Counted from the first letter of the stretch, positions 22,808-31,812 are shown. The stretch: 64,000 nucleotides of DNA from Neobacillus niacini (GCF_030817595.1 NZ_JAUSZN010000001.1:5392001-5456000), one strand, 5' to 3'. Numbers and translations are program-made. Notes: generated by a model from the sequence alone, not told the origin.

Positions 22808-23377
22808 GTGCAAGAAGAATTAAAGATTTTTTATCAGATATTTACGACAACCAAAGATGCAATTGAAAAATTTATGAACATGCTTGACCCAGTCATTCAA
22901 AATGCGGCAGATGAACATGAAAGACTTTACTATCACCATATTTATGAAGAAGAGGAACAGCGTCTATCCCGTTTAGTCGTACTGATCCCACTCATTCAAA
23001 AATTTCAACAAGCCAAAGATCAAAAAGAGTTTTCTCCAGCCAACAATGAATTCAATCGACTTTTACAGGAACTCAACCTTGAAAAGTTTGGTTTACATAA
23101 TTTCGTCGAACACCTGGATTTAGCACTATTTCGCTTCACCGACGAAGAGCGAAGCAGTCTATTAAATAGTTTAAGGGAAGTATCATATAAAGATTATCAG
23201 CAGGTTAAACAAATGCTAATTGATATTAATGGTCGATTTGACACCAACTTTGTTGACCCACATGCCCATCATGATGAGCACCATGATCATTTAGACCGGT
23301 CACAAACAGTGACAGTTGTAACCCATGCTCCTCAGATTAAACAGAGAAGAGGATTTACGGTGGGAAGCTTAATCTAA
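22808..23377 (+). CDS. IMEF-type ferritin-like encapsulin cargo (iron mineralising)
   Basis: 189 residues, GTG start behind AGGAGGTG. Helical ferritin-like body with acidic/His clusters (ADEHERLYYHHIYEEEEQRL near residues 38-57), then a His/Asp-rich linker (DPHAHHDEHHDHLD near 155-168), and a C-terminal targeting peptide RRGFTVGSLI. This is the layout of the iron-mineralising encapsulin-associated Firmicute cargo, which oxidises Fe(II) and loads iron inside the shell. The next gene is the shell, 20 bases downstream. The targeting hexapeptide TVGSLI recurs in the third gene of the operon. Confidence 0.88.
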   Translation: MQEELKIFYQIFTTTKDAIEKFMNMLDPVIQNAADEHERLYYHHIYEEEEQRLSRLVVLIPLIQKFQQAKDQKEFSPANNEFNRLLQELNLEKFGLHNFVEHLDLALFRFTDEERSSLLNSLREVSYKDYQQVKQMLIDINGRFDTNFVDPHAHHDEHHDHLDRSQTVTVVTHAPQIKQRRGFTVGSLI

Positions 23378-23397
23378 GGAAAAGAGAGGATAGACCA

Positions 23398-24246
23398 ATG
23401 AACAAATTACAATTATATCCGGATTCACCGTTATCGAGCCAAGAGTTTACGCAACTGGATCAAACAGTGATAGATGCTGCACGAAGACAGCTGGTGGGCC
23501 GCCGTTTTATTGAATTATATGGCCCGTTAGGACGTGGCGTACAAAGCATTTTTAATGACATTTTTTCAGAAAACTTAGAAGCAAAAATGGATTTTCAGGG
23601 ATCCTTCGATACAGATATTGAAGCAAGTAAAAGGGTAAACTATACCATTCCATTGCTTTATAAAGACTTCGTGTTATACTGGCGTGATTTAGATCAGGCA
23701 AAGGTATTAGACATACCGATTGATTTTTCAGCGGCAGCGAATGCAGCCCGAGATGTTGCGATCCTAGAAGATCAGATGATCTTTCATGGAACCAGGGAAT
23801 TTGATATTCCCGGTTTAATGAATGTACCTGGGCGTTTAACACATTTGATTGGTGAATGGTATGAATCCGGCAATGCTTTTCAGGATATCGTAGACGCAAG
23901 GAATAAACTTTTAGAAATGAATCACAATGGACCTTTCGCCCTTGTACTATCTCCGCAGCTATACTCACTTATTCATCGTGTCCACCGTGATACAAACGTA
24001 TTAGAAATTGAACATATTCGAGAATTAGTAACGGATGGGGTGTTCCAATCACCTGTTTTAAAGGGAAGATCGGGTGTGTTGCTAAATACAGGGAAAAACA
24101 ATCTCGATTTGGCTATCTCAGAAGACTTTGATACAGCATACTTGGGTGTAGAAGGGATGAATCATCCATTCCGTGTTTACGAAACGGTTGTTTTGCGAAT
24201 TAAACGTCCTTCTGCCATTTGCACGTTAGAATCTATGGGGGATTAA
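23398..24246 (+). CDS. Family 1 encapsulin shell protein
   Basis: 282 residues, HK97-fold encapsulin. Family hallmarks are the N-terminal SPLSSQEFTQLDQTVIDAAR, GRRFIELYGPLGRGVQ near residues 38-52, and the C-terminal GVEGMNHPFRVYETVVLRIKRPSAICTLE region. Shells of IMEF systems are large (T=4 in the characterised Quasibacillus example) and store thousands of iron atoms. The stop overlaps the next start (TAATG). Ferritin-like cargo upstream and ferredoxin downstream make this a complete iron-storage compartment operon. Confidence 0.95.
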   Translation: MNKLQLYPDSPLSSQEFTQLDQTVIDAARRQLVGRRFIELYGPLGRGVQSIFNDIFSENLEAKMDFQGSFDTDIEASKRVNYTIPLLYKDFVLYWRDLDQAKVLDIPIDFSAAANAARDVAILEDQMIFHGTREFDIPGLMNVPGRLTHLIGEWYESGNAFQDIVDARNKLLEMNHNGPFALVLSPQLYSLIHRVHRDTNVLEIEHIRELVTDGVFQSPVLKGRSGVLLNTGKNNLDLAISEDFDTAYLGVEGMNHPFRVYETVVLRIKRPSAICTLESMGD

Positions 24247-24593
24247 TGAATAATCGCGTATTCACTGTCGGGTCCCTGATTCCAGGCAGGTTGATTGTAA
24301 AACATCCAGCACCAGAACGGACCGAGAGAAAAATAAACAAGGCAGAAGGCATAATCGTTGAGCAAAACGGTAAAAAGATGGAAATTTACCCTGTTAAAGG
24401 AAAGTTATTGGATGCTGCATTGAGTCAAGGTAAGCCAATTCAATATAAATGCCGCAAAGGAACGTGCGGACAATGTACGGTTAAAGTAGTAAATGCTCCA
24501 GGATTATCCTTTCCAAACGGGCAGGAGAGGAAGAAGCTAAAGAATGAAATAACAAACGGGTATCGATTGGCTTGTCAGGCTGAAATACTATGA
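24246..24593 (+). CDS. Encapsulin-targeted 2Fe-2S ferredoxin
   Basis: 115 residues. The N-terminus MNNRVFTVGSLIPGR carries the same TVGSLI targeting peptide that the IMEF cargo has at its C-terminus. Then comes a plant-type ferredoxin with YKCRKGTCGQCTV (Cx4Cx2C) and the fourth Cys in RLACQAEIL. It probably enters the shell and supplies electrons to reduce and release stored iron; this role is inferred. ATG 24246 overlaps the encapsulin stop; an earlier in-frame start at 24219 lies within encapsulin and would bury the peptide. Confidence 0.88.
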   Translation: MNNRVFTVGSLIPGRLIVKHPAPERTERKINKAEGIIVEQNGKKMEIYPVKGKLLDAALSQGKPIQYKCRKGTCGQCTVKVVNAPGLSFPNGQERKKLKNEITNGYRLACQAEIL

Positions 24594-24636
24594 AACATTA
24601 CGGTTAAAAGCAGGTTTCGCAGAATTATTCACGCTC

Positions 24637-24675
24637 AAAAAAACGAGGTCCATTTAACAGGACCTCGTTTTTTTT
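24637..24675. terminator. Bidirectional terminator, encapsulin operon / Fur-boxed gene
   Basis: AAAAAAACGAGGTCC pairs with GGACCTCGTTTTTTT around an 8-base loop; T run on the right and A run on the left. Its right end overlaps the stop codon of the convergent gene. Confidence 0.92.
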
Positions 24676-25138
24676 ATGCTAATTTTATAATTTTGTCTTC
24701 CACTGGGAATGGAAGTGAAATATTGTGTTTGTTTAATTCTTTTATACTGATATCTTGAACCAGTCTCAATGCTTCTTTTTTAAAGGTCTTTGTTACGAAT
24801 CCAGCGTTAACTTCACATAACTTTTGAAGGTATTGTAAGGTATCGCGGACCAGCATTTGCTTAATAAAAGTGTTATTCAGCTGGCAGATTAATTTATGCT
24901 CTAAGCCTTTAATGACAGCAATTTGGTCCACATGGACAATAATGTTTTGTCCTTCTCCATCGATAAAACCGACAGAAACAAATTGTCCTTTAGAGAAATC
25001 AACATTCGTAAACACTGGGTTAAGATAAGTTTCGCCAGAAGAAAGACGGATAGAATCTGCTTCTGCAGCACCACCGATTTTCCGTTGATTTGCAATAACC
25101 GTATGAATATCCTTTAACCCAAATAGCATGTTAAACAT
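24674..25138 (-). CDS. Unknown protein under a Fur-box promoter
   Basis: 154 residues, soluble, no signal peptide or membrane helix, no motif I recognise. The first half looks beta-rich (GGAAEADSIRLSSGETYLNP; FSKGQFVSVGFIDGEGQNIIVHVD), the second helical (HKLICQLNNTFIKQMLVRDTLQYLQKLCEV). It has two Cys and no obvious metal cluster. GGGGGATC precedes ATG 25138. Its promoter carries a near-consensus Fur box (25186-25204), so it should be made when iron is scarce. It converges on the iron-storage encapsulin operon, so a role in iron handling is plausible but unproven. Confidence 0.75.
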   Translation of the reverse strand: MFNMLFGLKDIHTVIANQRKIGGAAEADSIRLSSGETYLNPVFTNVDFSKGQFVSVGFIDGEGQNIIVHVDQIAVIKGLEHKLICQLNNTFIKQMLVRDTLQYLQKLCEVNAGFVTKTFKKEALRLVQDISIKELNKHNISLPFPVEDKIIKLA

Positions 25139-25177
25139 AATGATGATCCCCCATTTCCGAAGATGTTTATAGTGTTA

Positions 25178-25206
25178 ATCTTATAGATAATGAGAATCAT
25201 TGTCAA
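25178..25206 (-). promoter_or_regulatory. SigA promoter overlapped by a Fur box
   Basis: On the minus strand TTGACA (25206-25201), 17-bp spacer, TAAGAT (25183-25178). Position 25186-25204 reads GATAATGAGAATCATTGTC, 17 of 19 matches to the Fur consensus GATAATGATAATCATTATC, covering most of the spacer and part of the -35 box. Confidence 0.87.
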
Positions 25207-25274
25207 TGGGATTTATGGTCAATTCTTGACGATAAAATGAACGCCAATTATAGGACTCCTTCTAAATGTTCGTT

Positions 25275-25925
25275 TCAAAGAGATAATGAAAGTATCTTTA
25301 TATGTGCTAATGAGAGAATGCTAAGGAATGATAAACTGACAAGTATTGAGAAAGTAAGTCTTAACCATACTCTACGAATAAATGGAAAGAGAAAGGAAGC
25401 CAATAGACTAAACCAACTTATGACTGAAAAAATAATAAAGCCATCAAGCACGATATAAGATGGTTGTCCCCAATAAAATAATTCACCTAAAGTAATACTC
25501 AGCACAAGCGGAATGAAGAAATCCTGACTCTTGCTTAATACAGGGACACTCTCATTTTCGAGTGATTTTTTTGAGAACAGCGGATAAATAAAATAAGGCA
25601 GTACGAATCCAAATGCAACCCCAGTTATTAATCTCCGAGGATTATTGGATTCAAAGAGGTGTGTATACGACCCTAGACCGTCTATTATTAATGGCACAAG
25701 GAATAAAAGGAGGAAGAAGCTTATTTTAATAGAAGGTATCGTTACATTCTGTTTTCGTTTTGAAAAATGTAAATAAAAAAGTGTAGAAAAAATGCCTATA
25801 TAAATCCCAGTATCTCTCGCGCAAACTGCCATGACCTCACCGGATACTTGTAGGGATCTCTCTTCTAATTGATGACAAATCGCCCTGCCGAAGAAATTAA
25901 AAAATTCATGAATCAACCAACTCAC
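25275..25925 (-). CDS. DUF2085 membrane protein
   Basis: 216 residues with about five membrane helices. It has the DUF2085 signature near the start: CHQLEERSL (residues 17-25) and CARDTGIYIGIF (residues 35-46), a Cys/His pair of unknown use. Function unknown; family members sit in the membranes of many Firmicutes. It follows a small membrane protein gene on the same strand, separated by a terminator-like hairpin at 25935-25967. Confidence 0.8.
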   Translation of the reverse strand: MSWLIHEFFNFFGRAICHQLEERSLQVSGEVMAVCARDTGIYIGIFSTLFYLHFSKRKQNVTIPSIKISFFLLLFLVPLIIDGLGSYTHLFESNNPRRLITGVAFGFVLPYFIYPLFSKKSLENESVPVLSKSQDFFIPLVLSITLGELFYWGQPSYIVLDGFIIFSVISWFSLLASFLFPFIRRVWLRLTFSILVSLSFLSILSLAHIKILSLSL

Positions 25926-25934
25926 TCCTACAAT

Positions 25935-25967
25935 AAAAAACCCAATTCTATTATTTGAACTGGGTTC
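25935..25967 (-). terminator. Terminator after the 72-residue membrane protein gene
   Basis: AACCCAATTC with GAACTGGGTT (one A-C mismatch); on the minus strand six T follow. Confidence 0.65.
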
Positions 25968-25975
25968 TCATTAAA

Positions 25976-26194
25976 TTAGTACGTCATAAAGGCAGGGATA
26001 ATGGAAAGGGCTGACGCGGCAAACCAGCAAATACAACTAAGAACAATGGAAACAATACCAACGATTAAACAGGTTTTTCCGATAGCTTTTTTGTCTAAAT
26101 CTTGATCATTCATCCAAACGATCCCCAGGATGATTCCCACAACAGGTATGATAAAGGACAAAATGTATAATAGTGCTTTTTGGCCTCCCGACAA
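25976..26194 (-). CDS. Small membrane protein, unknown
   Basis: 72 residues with two predicted membrane helices (about 8-28 and 41-66) joined by the charged loop NDQDLDKKAIGK. TTG start with GGAGGGG six bases upstream. Resembles the small two-helix DUF4190-like proteins common in Bacillaceae; no function can be read from it. Confidence 0.6.
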   Translation of the reverse strand: MSGGQKALLYILSFIIPVVGIILGIVWMNDQDLDKKAIGKTCLIVGIVSIVLSCICWFAASALSIIPAFMTY

Positions 26195-26319
26195 ATATAT
26201 CCCCTCCGTTTAAAAAAATGCCACCCATAGTTATTTTCATACTCTTTGAATATGTATGATGAGAAGAGAGGGATATTGCCTGTCTCTTTATTAAATTTCC
26301 CTATAGGTTCCCATGTCTA

Positions 26320-26353
26320 AAGTCTGAATCTTTTTCTTAAAAGATTCAGACTT
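26320..26353. repeat. Perfect 15-bp inverted repeat, 4-base loop
   Basis: AAGTCTGAATCTTTT-TCTT-AAAAGATTCAGACTT. It lies in the 246-base gap between divergent genes and is not followed by a T run on either strand, so it does not look like a terminator. The rest of the gap holds a TATAAT (26378-26383) that may serve the next gene. Confidence 0.85.
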
Positions 26354-26440
26354 AAAAGTAACAATCATGTACATATTTGTTATAATAAAGTTATTACATA
26401 GTTCATCAGGACATAAAAAAATGGGGTTTGGTAAATTCAT

Positions 26441-27442
26441 ATGATAAATAAACTTATACAAAGCAGCGGTTTTAAAAGAATTTCGATTTTTGTCTTACTC
26501 GCATTAGTTCTATACGGACTAAAAGATATGATTAATTTAATTCTATTTACGTTTATTTTCACCTTTTTAATGGATCGGTTAGTAATATTCTTGAATAGAA
26601 AGATACCGCTTAATCGAAAAATACTTGTAATTGCGTCTTATACTACAATTGTCGGTCTTCTCTCTTATGGACTTGTGAAATATCTGCCAATGATTGTTGG
26701 TGAAATAACGGCACTCATAAAGCAAATAACAGCATTCTATACCCAAAAGCATGACAATATCATTTTAAATTATTTGGTTAGCAGACTTGAGGAAATTCAA
26801 ATTTCGAATTATTTGGAGAGAGGCTTTACCTTTTTAATTGCCTATTTTACGGATATTAGTACCTTTGGCTTGCAAATTCTTATTGCTCTTTTAATGAGCT
26901 TATTTTATCTATTAGAGAAACCTCGTTTAATTGAATTTACGAAAAAATTTAAAACGAGTAAAATAGCTTCTATTTATGCAGAAATAGAATTCTTTTCCCT
27001 AAAATTCGTCGGTACCTTTGGAAAGGTAATCGAAGCGCAATTAATTATTGCTGTCGTTAACTGTATTCTAACAACTATTGCATTATGGATTTTTGGGTTT
27101 CCACAATTAGGTGGACTGTCGATCATGATTCTATTCCTGGGCTTGATTCCTGTGGCAGGGGTTATCATTTCCCTCATTCCACTTGTCATTATCGGGTATA
27201 GTATCGGCGGAATTATGACTGTTTTATATGTATTTATCGCCATAATGATTATCCATGCAATCGAAGCATATATTTTGAATCCGAATTTGATGTCGTCAAA
27301 AACAAATTTACCGGTCTTCTATACTTTCCTGGTATTAATCTTTTCTGAACATTTCTTCGGAGTTTGGGGTTTAATCATCGGTATTCCGGTCTTTGTTTTC
27401 ATATTGGATGTTTTAGAAGTAACAGATCATAAGAAAGTGTAG
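26441..27442 (+). CDS. AI-2E family (UPF0118) membrane transporter
   Basis: 333 residues, about seven membrane helices in the usual grouping: two near the N-terminus, a soluble middle (about 95-140), then a C-terminal cluster with the conserved FGKVIEAQLIIAVVN and IPVAGVIISLIP-like LIPVAGVIISLIPL. The family includes AI-2 exporters and Na+/H+ antiporters, so the substrate is not known here. Ribosome site weak (ATGGGG). A 77-residue gene follows after 11 bases. Confidence 0.82.
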   Translation: MINKLIQSSGFKRISIFVLLALVLYGLKDMINLILFTFIFTFLMDRLVIFLNRKIPLNRKILVIASYTTIVGLLSYGLVKYLPMIVGEITALIKQITAFYTQKHDNIILNYLVSRLEEIQISNYLERGFTFLIAYFTDISTFGLQILIALLMSLFYLLEKPRLIEFTKKFKTSKIASIYAEIEFFSLKFVGTFGKVIEAQLIIAVVNCILTTIALWIFGFPQLGGLSIMILFLGLIPVAGVIISLIPLVIIGYSIGGIMTVLYVFIAIMIIHAIEAYILNPNLMSSKTNLPVFYTFLVLIFSEHFFGVWGLIIGIPVFVFILDVLEVTDHKKV

Positions 27443-27453
27443 AAGGTGATGTA

Positions 27454-27687
27454 ATGAGCGAATGCAAACTTAATCATTCACAGGAAGATGTAAGGAATAA
27501 GTATGAATCACAAGAGGCATTTCTTCCGGATGACATGAAGCCATTATTTGAACAATTCTTCTCCAAAGAACATACACAAGACCTATTAAATGAAGTGTTT
27601 CATCTGTTAAAAAAATATGACCTAGCTTCAGAAGAAGACAGAATTGAGAGAAGTAACCGTTTATATATGGTATTGAAAAACGTTTAA
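27454..27687 (+). CDS. Small hydrophilic protein, unknown
   Basis: 77 residues, acidic and mostly helical (DDMKPLFEQFFSKEHTQDLLNEVFHLLKKYDLASEED region); no known motif. Good ribosome site (AGAAGGTGATG) and tight spacing after the transporter suggest it is real and cotranscribed. Terminator follows at once. Confidence 0.65.
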   Translation: MSECKLNHSQEDVRNKYESQEAFLPDDMKPLFEQFFSKEHTQDLLNEVFHLLKKYDLASEEDRIERSNRLYMVLKNV

Positions 27688-27692
27688 CTCTC

Positions 27693-27720
27693 AAACCTCC
27701 AGCAATGGGGGTTTTTGTTT
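27693..27720 (+). terminator. Terminator
   Basis: AAACCTCCA-GCAA-TGGGGGTTT (one wobble) then TTGTTTT. Confidence 0.78.
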
Positions 27721-27820
27721 TGGGAAAATCTTTCTTAATAGGAAATTGGCTATGTCATGAAAATTACCTTTTTTGAAAATAGTAAAGATAACTATAAATA
27801 AAGGAGAAAGAAGGGATATA

Positions 27821-28792
27821 ATGGGAGAATTATTTAGACTATTAAGAAAAGGTAACAAGTCTGCATTAATTGCAGCCATCGTTAACACAATTATCTCCAT
27901 CGCTAAAGGTATTGCTTATATGTTTACCGGAAACGTTGCGATGTTTGCGGAAACGATGCATAGTCTAGGGGATGCTGCAAACCAGTTTTTTGTGTTTATT
28001 GGTTCAGCACTTAGCAAGAAATCGCCAACAAATCGCTTCCCAAATGGATTTGGTCGATTGGTAAACTTAGTGCTATTGGGAGCAGTATTAATTGTAGGTA
28101 TTATGGCGTTTGAGACAATCCAAGAAGGATATCATCATATTCTACATCCGACTGAATCCGAAGGGTTTTTAATTAATATCGGCGTACTCGCATTTGCCCT
28201 CATACTTGAAATGTACGTTCTTTATAAAGCCATGAAGGAAATCATGCATGAAGTTGGTGAACCAGCAAGCGGTCCAGGTGTGTTGTTTAAGAGTTTTGCC
28301 CATCTCGGCAGAGCTAAGCCAGCAACAAAGCTTGTGTTCATGGAAGATTTAGTCGCGACAAGCGGTGGCTTAATCGCTATTATCGCTGTCGTGATTTCCC
28401 ATTTTACTTCTATCCACTGGATTGAAGGAGCTGCTTCCATTCTCATTGGTTTAATGATGTTCTTCGTTGTCGGCAGAGTCTTTTTGGATAATGCAGCAGG
28501 TGTCCTTGGCAGGGCAGATGAAGAGATGGAAGAGAAGATTGGTCAATTAGTGATGTCTGACCCTGATGTTAAAGATATCCAAGACCTTGCAGTCATTAAG
28601 GAAGGGGAAGACTTACATGTTGAATTGGAAATCGAGATTGATCCTAGTCTTACAATAGCCGCAGCAGATGATATTAAAGACCGTTTACAAGAGAAGATCA
28701 TGGCAGAAAAAGGCGTCGCTGATGTCACGATTGAGTTTGACGAAGAAGATGGAGTAAAGTTGTGGAAAAGTGATCCAATGGTAAAAAAATAA
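27821..28792 (+). CDS. Cation diffusion facilitator (CDF) metal transporter
   Basis: 323 residues. Six membrane helices in the first 220 residues, with metal-site motifs ETMHSLGDAANQ in helix 2 and EDLVATSGG in helix 5, then a cytoplasmic ferredoxin-like C-terminal domain. Exports divalent metals such as Zn, Fe or Mn by proton antiport; the metal is not predictable. ATG 27821 gives MGELFRLLRKGN and lies 7 or more bases after AAGGAGAAAGAAGGG; a start at 27773 lacks a ribosome site. The stop lies in the downstream bidirectional terminator. Confidence 0.88.
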   Translation: MGELFRLLRKGNKSALIAAIVNTIISIAKGIAYMFTGNVAMFAETMHSLGDAANQFFVFIGSALSKKSPTNRFPNGFGRLVNLVLLGAVLIVGIMAFETIQEGYHHILHPTESEGFLINIGVLAFALILEMYVLYKAMKEIMHEVGEPASGPGVLFKSFAHLGRAKPATKLVFMEDLVATSGGLIAIIAVVISHFTSIHWIEGAASILIGLMMFFVVGRVFLDNAAGVLGRADEEMEEKIGQLVMSDPDVKDIQDLAVIKEGEDLHVELEIEIDPSLTIAAADDIKDRLQEKIMAEKGVADVTIEFDEEDGVKLWKSDPMVKK

Positions 28793-28822
28793 AGATAGGC
28801 TAGCTAAACGCCTATCTTTATT
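28791..28822. terminator. Bidirectional terminator, CDF gene / thioesterase gene
   Basis: AAAGATAGGC / GCCTATCTTT with a 9-base loop, shared by the two convergent genes. Confidence 0.85.
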
Positions 28823-29330
28823 CCCAAGGTTTTTCAGTTGTAAAGTAACTCGCAAGTTCTTTACTGTTTTTTCGATGTTCTTTCCGTTTTTCAGCTCGAT
28901 CCTTGCCTGTTTCAAACAGCTTTTTTTCTTCTTGCGTTTCAGGAACAATCCCAGGAACCTTTGTTGGTTTTCCACTTTCATCCAAAGCGACAAAGGTTAG
29001 AAAAGCGGTAGCAGCGATTTTTCGATTACCCGTTATTAGATTTTCTGCAATCACCTTGACGAAAACCTCCATTGAACTGGTTCCGGTATATGTAACGAAA
29101 GATTCAATACATATAGAGTCCTGTTGGGTGATCGGACTTAAAAAATCAACAGAGTCTGTTGAGGCGGTAACCACTTCTTTTCTAGCATGCCGTACAGCCG
29201 AAATGGAGGCAATCATGTCCATGTCACTCATTAACTTGCCCCCAAATAAGGTGTTATGATTGTTTACATCATTCGGGAAAATTCGGCCGGTTCTAACTAC
29301 TCTTGATTCATTACATGTTTTTGCGTCCAT
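28818..29330 (-). CDS. ykhA: Acyl-CoA thioesterase (hotdog fold, YkhA-like)
   Basis: 170 residues. The active-site segment FPNDVNNHNTLFGGKLMSDMDM (about 18-39) and the strand STDSVDFLSPI mark the YkhA/YciA/BACH hotdog family. Hydrolyses acyl-CoA to free acid and CoA. The C-terminal tail is charged. ATG with GGAGG upstream; converges on the CDF gene and is divergent from nadE. Confidence 0.85.
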   Translation of the reverse strand: MDAKTCNESRVVRTGRIFPNDVNNHNTLFGGKLMSDMDMIASISAVRHARKEVVTASTDSVDFLSPITQQDSICIESFVTYTGTSSMEVFVKVIAENLITGNRKIAATAFLTFVALDESGKPTKVPGIVPETQEEKKLFETGKDRAEKRKEHRKNSKELASYFTTEKPWE

Positions 29331-29482
29331 TTTCTTCCTCCATACCTGGGATAAATCTATTTTAAACTAGAATTATAGTCCATAATCATTTAAAAGGAAA
29401 AGAATAGAGTTCAGAATTTAGGCAAACAATATGCAATTATGATAAATTACATTTATATATACATAGAATGGAGGTTCAACAT

Positions 29483-30298
29483 ATGCAAAGCTCAATTATG
29501 CAGGCTTTAAATGTGAAATCCGAGATTAATCCTAAGGAAGAGATCCGAAATAGAATTGACTTCTTAAAAAACTACTTGTTAAAAACAAAGGCAAAAGGGT
29601 ACGTACTGGGAATTAGCGGAGGGCAGGACTCCACGCTAGCGGGCAGACTTGTCCAATTGGCAGTCGAAGAATTTCGTCAAGAAGGAAATGATGCATTATT
29701 TATTGCTGTTCGTTTACCTTATGGGGTTCAGCAGGATGAAGCAGACGCAGTCCGTGCGATGAATTTCATCCGAGCAGATCGTGAGTATTCCTTTAACATA
29801 AAAGGTGCGGTCGATGGTGTAGAAGCAGAATATAATGCGGTTACGAGTGGAGAGCCATTAAGTGATTACCATAAAGGAAACGTAAAGGCGAGAATGAGAA
29901 TGATTGCGCAATATGCCTTTGGCGGTATGGAAGGTCTGCTTGTTATCGGTACAGACCATGCGGCAGAGGCGGTTACAGGATTCTATACTAAATATGGCGA
30001 TGGTGGAGCAGATGTCCTGCCGTTAAGCGGACTAACAAAACGTCAAGGTAAAGCTTTGCTAAAGGAGCTTGGTGCAGAAGAACAGCTTTATTTAAAAGTA
30101 CCCACTGCCGATTTACTTGATAAGACGCCAGGTCAAGCAGACGAGACAGAATTAGGGATAACTTACGATGACATCGATGATTACTTAGAAGGGAAACCTG
30201 TTTCAAAAGAAATTGCAGAGAAAATAGAACAACGTTATCAGGCTACAGAACATAAACGCCAGCTGCCAGCAACCATGTTTGATCACTGGTGGAAGTAA
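29483..30298 (+). CDS. nadE: NH3-dependent NAD+ synthetase
   Basis: 271 residues. ATP pyrophosphatase loop [15 protein letters not shown] (about 43-57), later [20 protein letters not shown] and [17 protein letters not shown]. Amidates nicotinate adenine dinucleotide to NAD. No glutaminase domain, so ammonia is the donor. ATG 29483 follows GGAGG by 7 bases; the in-frame ATG at 29468 overlaps that ribosome site. Its original terminator now lies 1.7 kb away on the far side of an insertion sequence. Confidence 0.96.
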   Translation: MQSSIMQALNVKSEINPKEEIRNRIDFLKNYLLKTKAKGYVLGISGGQDSTLAGRLVQLAVEEFRQEGNDALFIAVRLPYGVQQDEADAVRAMNFIRADREYSFNIKGAVDGVEAEYNAVTSGEPLSDYHKGNVKARMRMIAQYAFGGMEGLLVIGTDHAAEAVTGFYTKYGDGGADVLPLSGLTKRQGKALLKELGAEEQLYLKVPTADLLDKTPGQADETELGITYDDIDDYLEGKPVSKEIAEKIEQRYQATEHKRQLPATMFDHWWK

Positions 30299-30356
30299 GA
30301 GAAGGGATGATACCCTTCTCAGGCTGTCGAGAAAATCTCGACAGCTATTATTTTTT
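30299..30356 (+). terminator. Displaced nadE terminator stem plus IS left-end hairpin
   Basis: First stem GAGAAGGG/CCCTTCTC (30299-30320) has no T run; second stem GCTGTCGAGA/TCTCGACAGC (30323-30345) is followed by TATTATTTTTT. The first is a copy of the intact terminator at 31999; the second is the end of the insertion sequence, which now probably terminates nadE. Confidence 0.75.
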
Positions 30357-30426
30357 GTAATTACTTTAATGATTCACCGCGTTAATATGCTATAATATAC
30401 ATATAAATAACAGGACGGTGGATAGA

Positions 30427-31812
30427 ATGTATAAGCCAAAAAGAGAAATACAAAACGAAGCTGAATTTGTTTTTATTGATGATTTAGTACCGCAAGATCA
30501 CCTATTAAGGAAGGTGGACAAGTATATTGATTTTTCTTTTATTGGTGAGAAGGTCCGTCCTTTTTATTCAGAAAATAACGGGCGTCCTTCGGACCCTATA
30601 CAGCTCTTTAAGATGATGTTTATCGGATATTTTTATGGCATTCGTTCTGAACGACAATTAGAGCGTGAAATTCAGACGAATGTGGCCTATCGATGGTTCT
30701 TAGGATTAAAGCTAAACGATACAGTTCCCCATCATTCCACCATTAGTTGGAATCGGCGAACCCGTTTTAAAGATACAAATATATTTCAGGAAATTTTTGA
30801 TGAGATTGTCTTCAAAGCAATTAACCACAAGATGGTTGGAGGAAGAGTTTTATTTTCCGATTCCACACACCTTAAAGCGAATGCAAACAAACATAAATTC
30901 TCTAGAGTTGAAGTGGAAGTTGAAACACGTGAATATGTAGAAGATTTAAACAAAGCTATTGAGGAAGACAGGAGAGATCATGGAAAAAAGCCTTTAAAGG
31001 AAAAGGAGGAGGTGACCGAGAAAAAGGAAATACGACTGAGCACAACTGATCCTGAATGCGGGTTTATGTCACGAGAGAATAAACAGGAGATGTTCTGTTA
31101 TCTTGATCATCGAACTACCGACATGAAGTTCAACATCATAACTGATGCGTATGTTACACCAGGAAATGTTCACGATTCTGTCCCCTATCTTTCACGGTTA
31201 GACCGTCAGGTCGAACGTTTTGGATTTAAAGTAGAAGCTGTGGCACTTGATTCGGGTTACCTGACAAATCCGATTTGTAAAGGACTTAATGAACGCAATA
31301 TTTTTGGAGTTATCGCTCACAGAAGATATCAATCAACAAAAGGGTTATTTCCTAAATGGAAGTTTACATATGACAAAGATAGAGATTTGTATGTTTGTCC
31401 AAATGGTCAGGAGTTACAATATCGTACAACTACAAGAGAAGGTTATCGGGAATATAAGTCAGATCCTAAAAAGTGTACTAACTGCCCACTCCTGCCTGAG
31501 TGTACAAAATCTCAAAATAAAACAAAAGTAGTTACCAGACATGTTTGGGAGGAACATAAGGAAAAGGTTCGACTTAACAGACTTTCAAAGTCAGGTAAAA
31601 TACTATATAAATTTAGAAAAGAAAAAGTAGAGCGAAGCTTCGCAGATTCAAAAGAACTGCATGGGCTTCGCTATTGTAGGTTACGGGGATTGCAAAATGC
31701 GAGTGAGCAAGTGTTACTTACCGCAGCATGCCAAAACATGAAAAAGATTGCCACGCACTTAGCCAGGTTTGAAAAAGTGTGTGGCAATCTCCAGGTTCAT
31801 TCCCCCTGTTGA
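30427..31812 (+). CDS. IS1182-family DDE transposase
   Basis: 461 residues. N-terminal DUF772-type domain ([33 protein letters not shown], about 44-76), DDE catalytic core ([12 protein letters not shown] near 143; [12 protein letters not shown] near 272; [15 protein letters not shown] near 404) and a C4 zinc knuckle ([10 protein letters not shown]). All three acidic positions appear intact. ATG 30427 behind GGACGGTGG. The last codons and the TGA stop come from the start of a palindromic repeat (31806), so the native C-terminus may differ. A 16-bp inverted repeat (31745-31790) lies inside the 3' end of the gene. Confidence 0.9.
   Translation: MYKPKREIQNEAEFVFIDDLVPQDHLLRKVDKYIDFSFIGEKVRPFYSENNGRPSDPIQLFKMMFIGYFYGIRSERQLEREIQTNVAYRWFLGLKLNDTVPHHSTISWNRRTRFKDTNIFQEIFDEIVFKAINHKMVGGRVLFSDSTHLKANANKHKFSRVEVEVETREYVEDLNKAIEEDRRDHGKKPLKEKEEVTEKKEIRLSTTDPECGFMSRENKQEMFCYLDHRTTDMKFNIITDAYVTPGNVHDSVPYLSRLDRQVERFGFKVEAVALDSGYLTNPICKGLNERNIFGVIAHRRYQSTKGLFPKWKFTYDKDRDLYVCPNGQELQYRTTTREGYREYKSDPKKCTNCPLLPECTKSQNKTKVVTRHVWEEHKEKVRLNRLSKSGKILYKFRKEKVERSFADSKELHGLRYCRLRGLQNASEQVLLTAACQNMKKIATHLARFEKVCGNLQVHSPC

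Noticed and set aside
23552..23968. 138-codon frame on the minus strand
   Set aside because: Antisense to the encapsulin shell gene.
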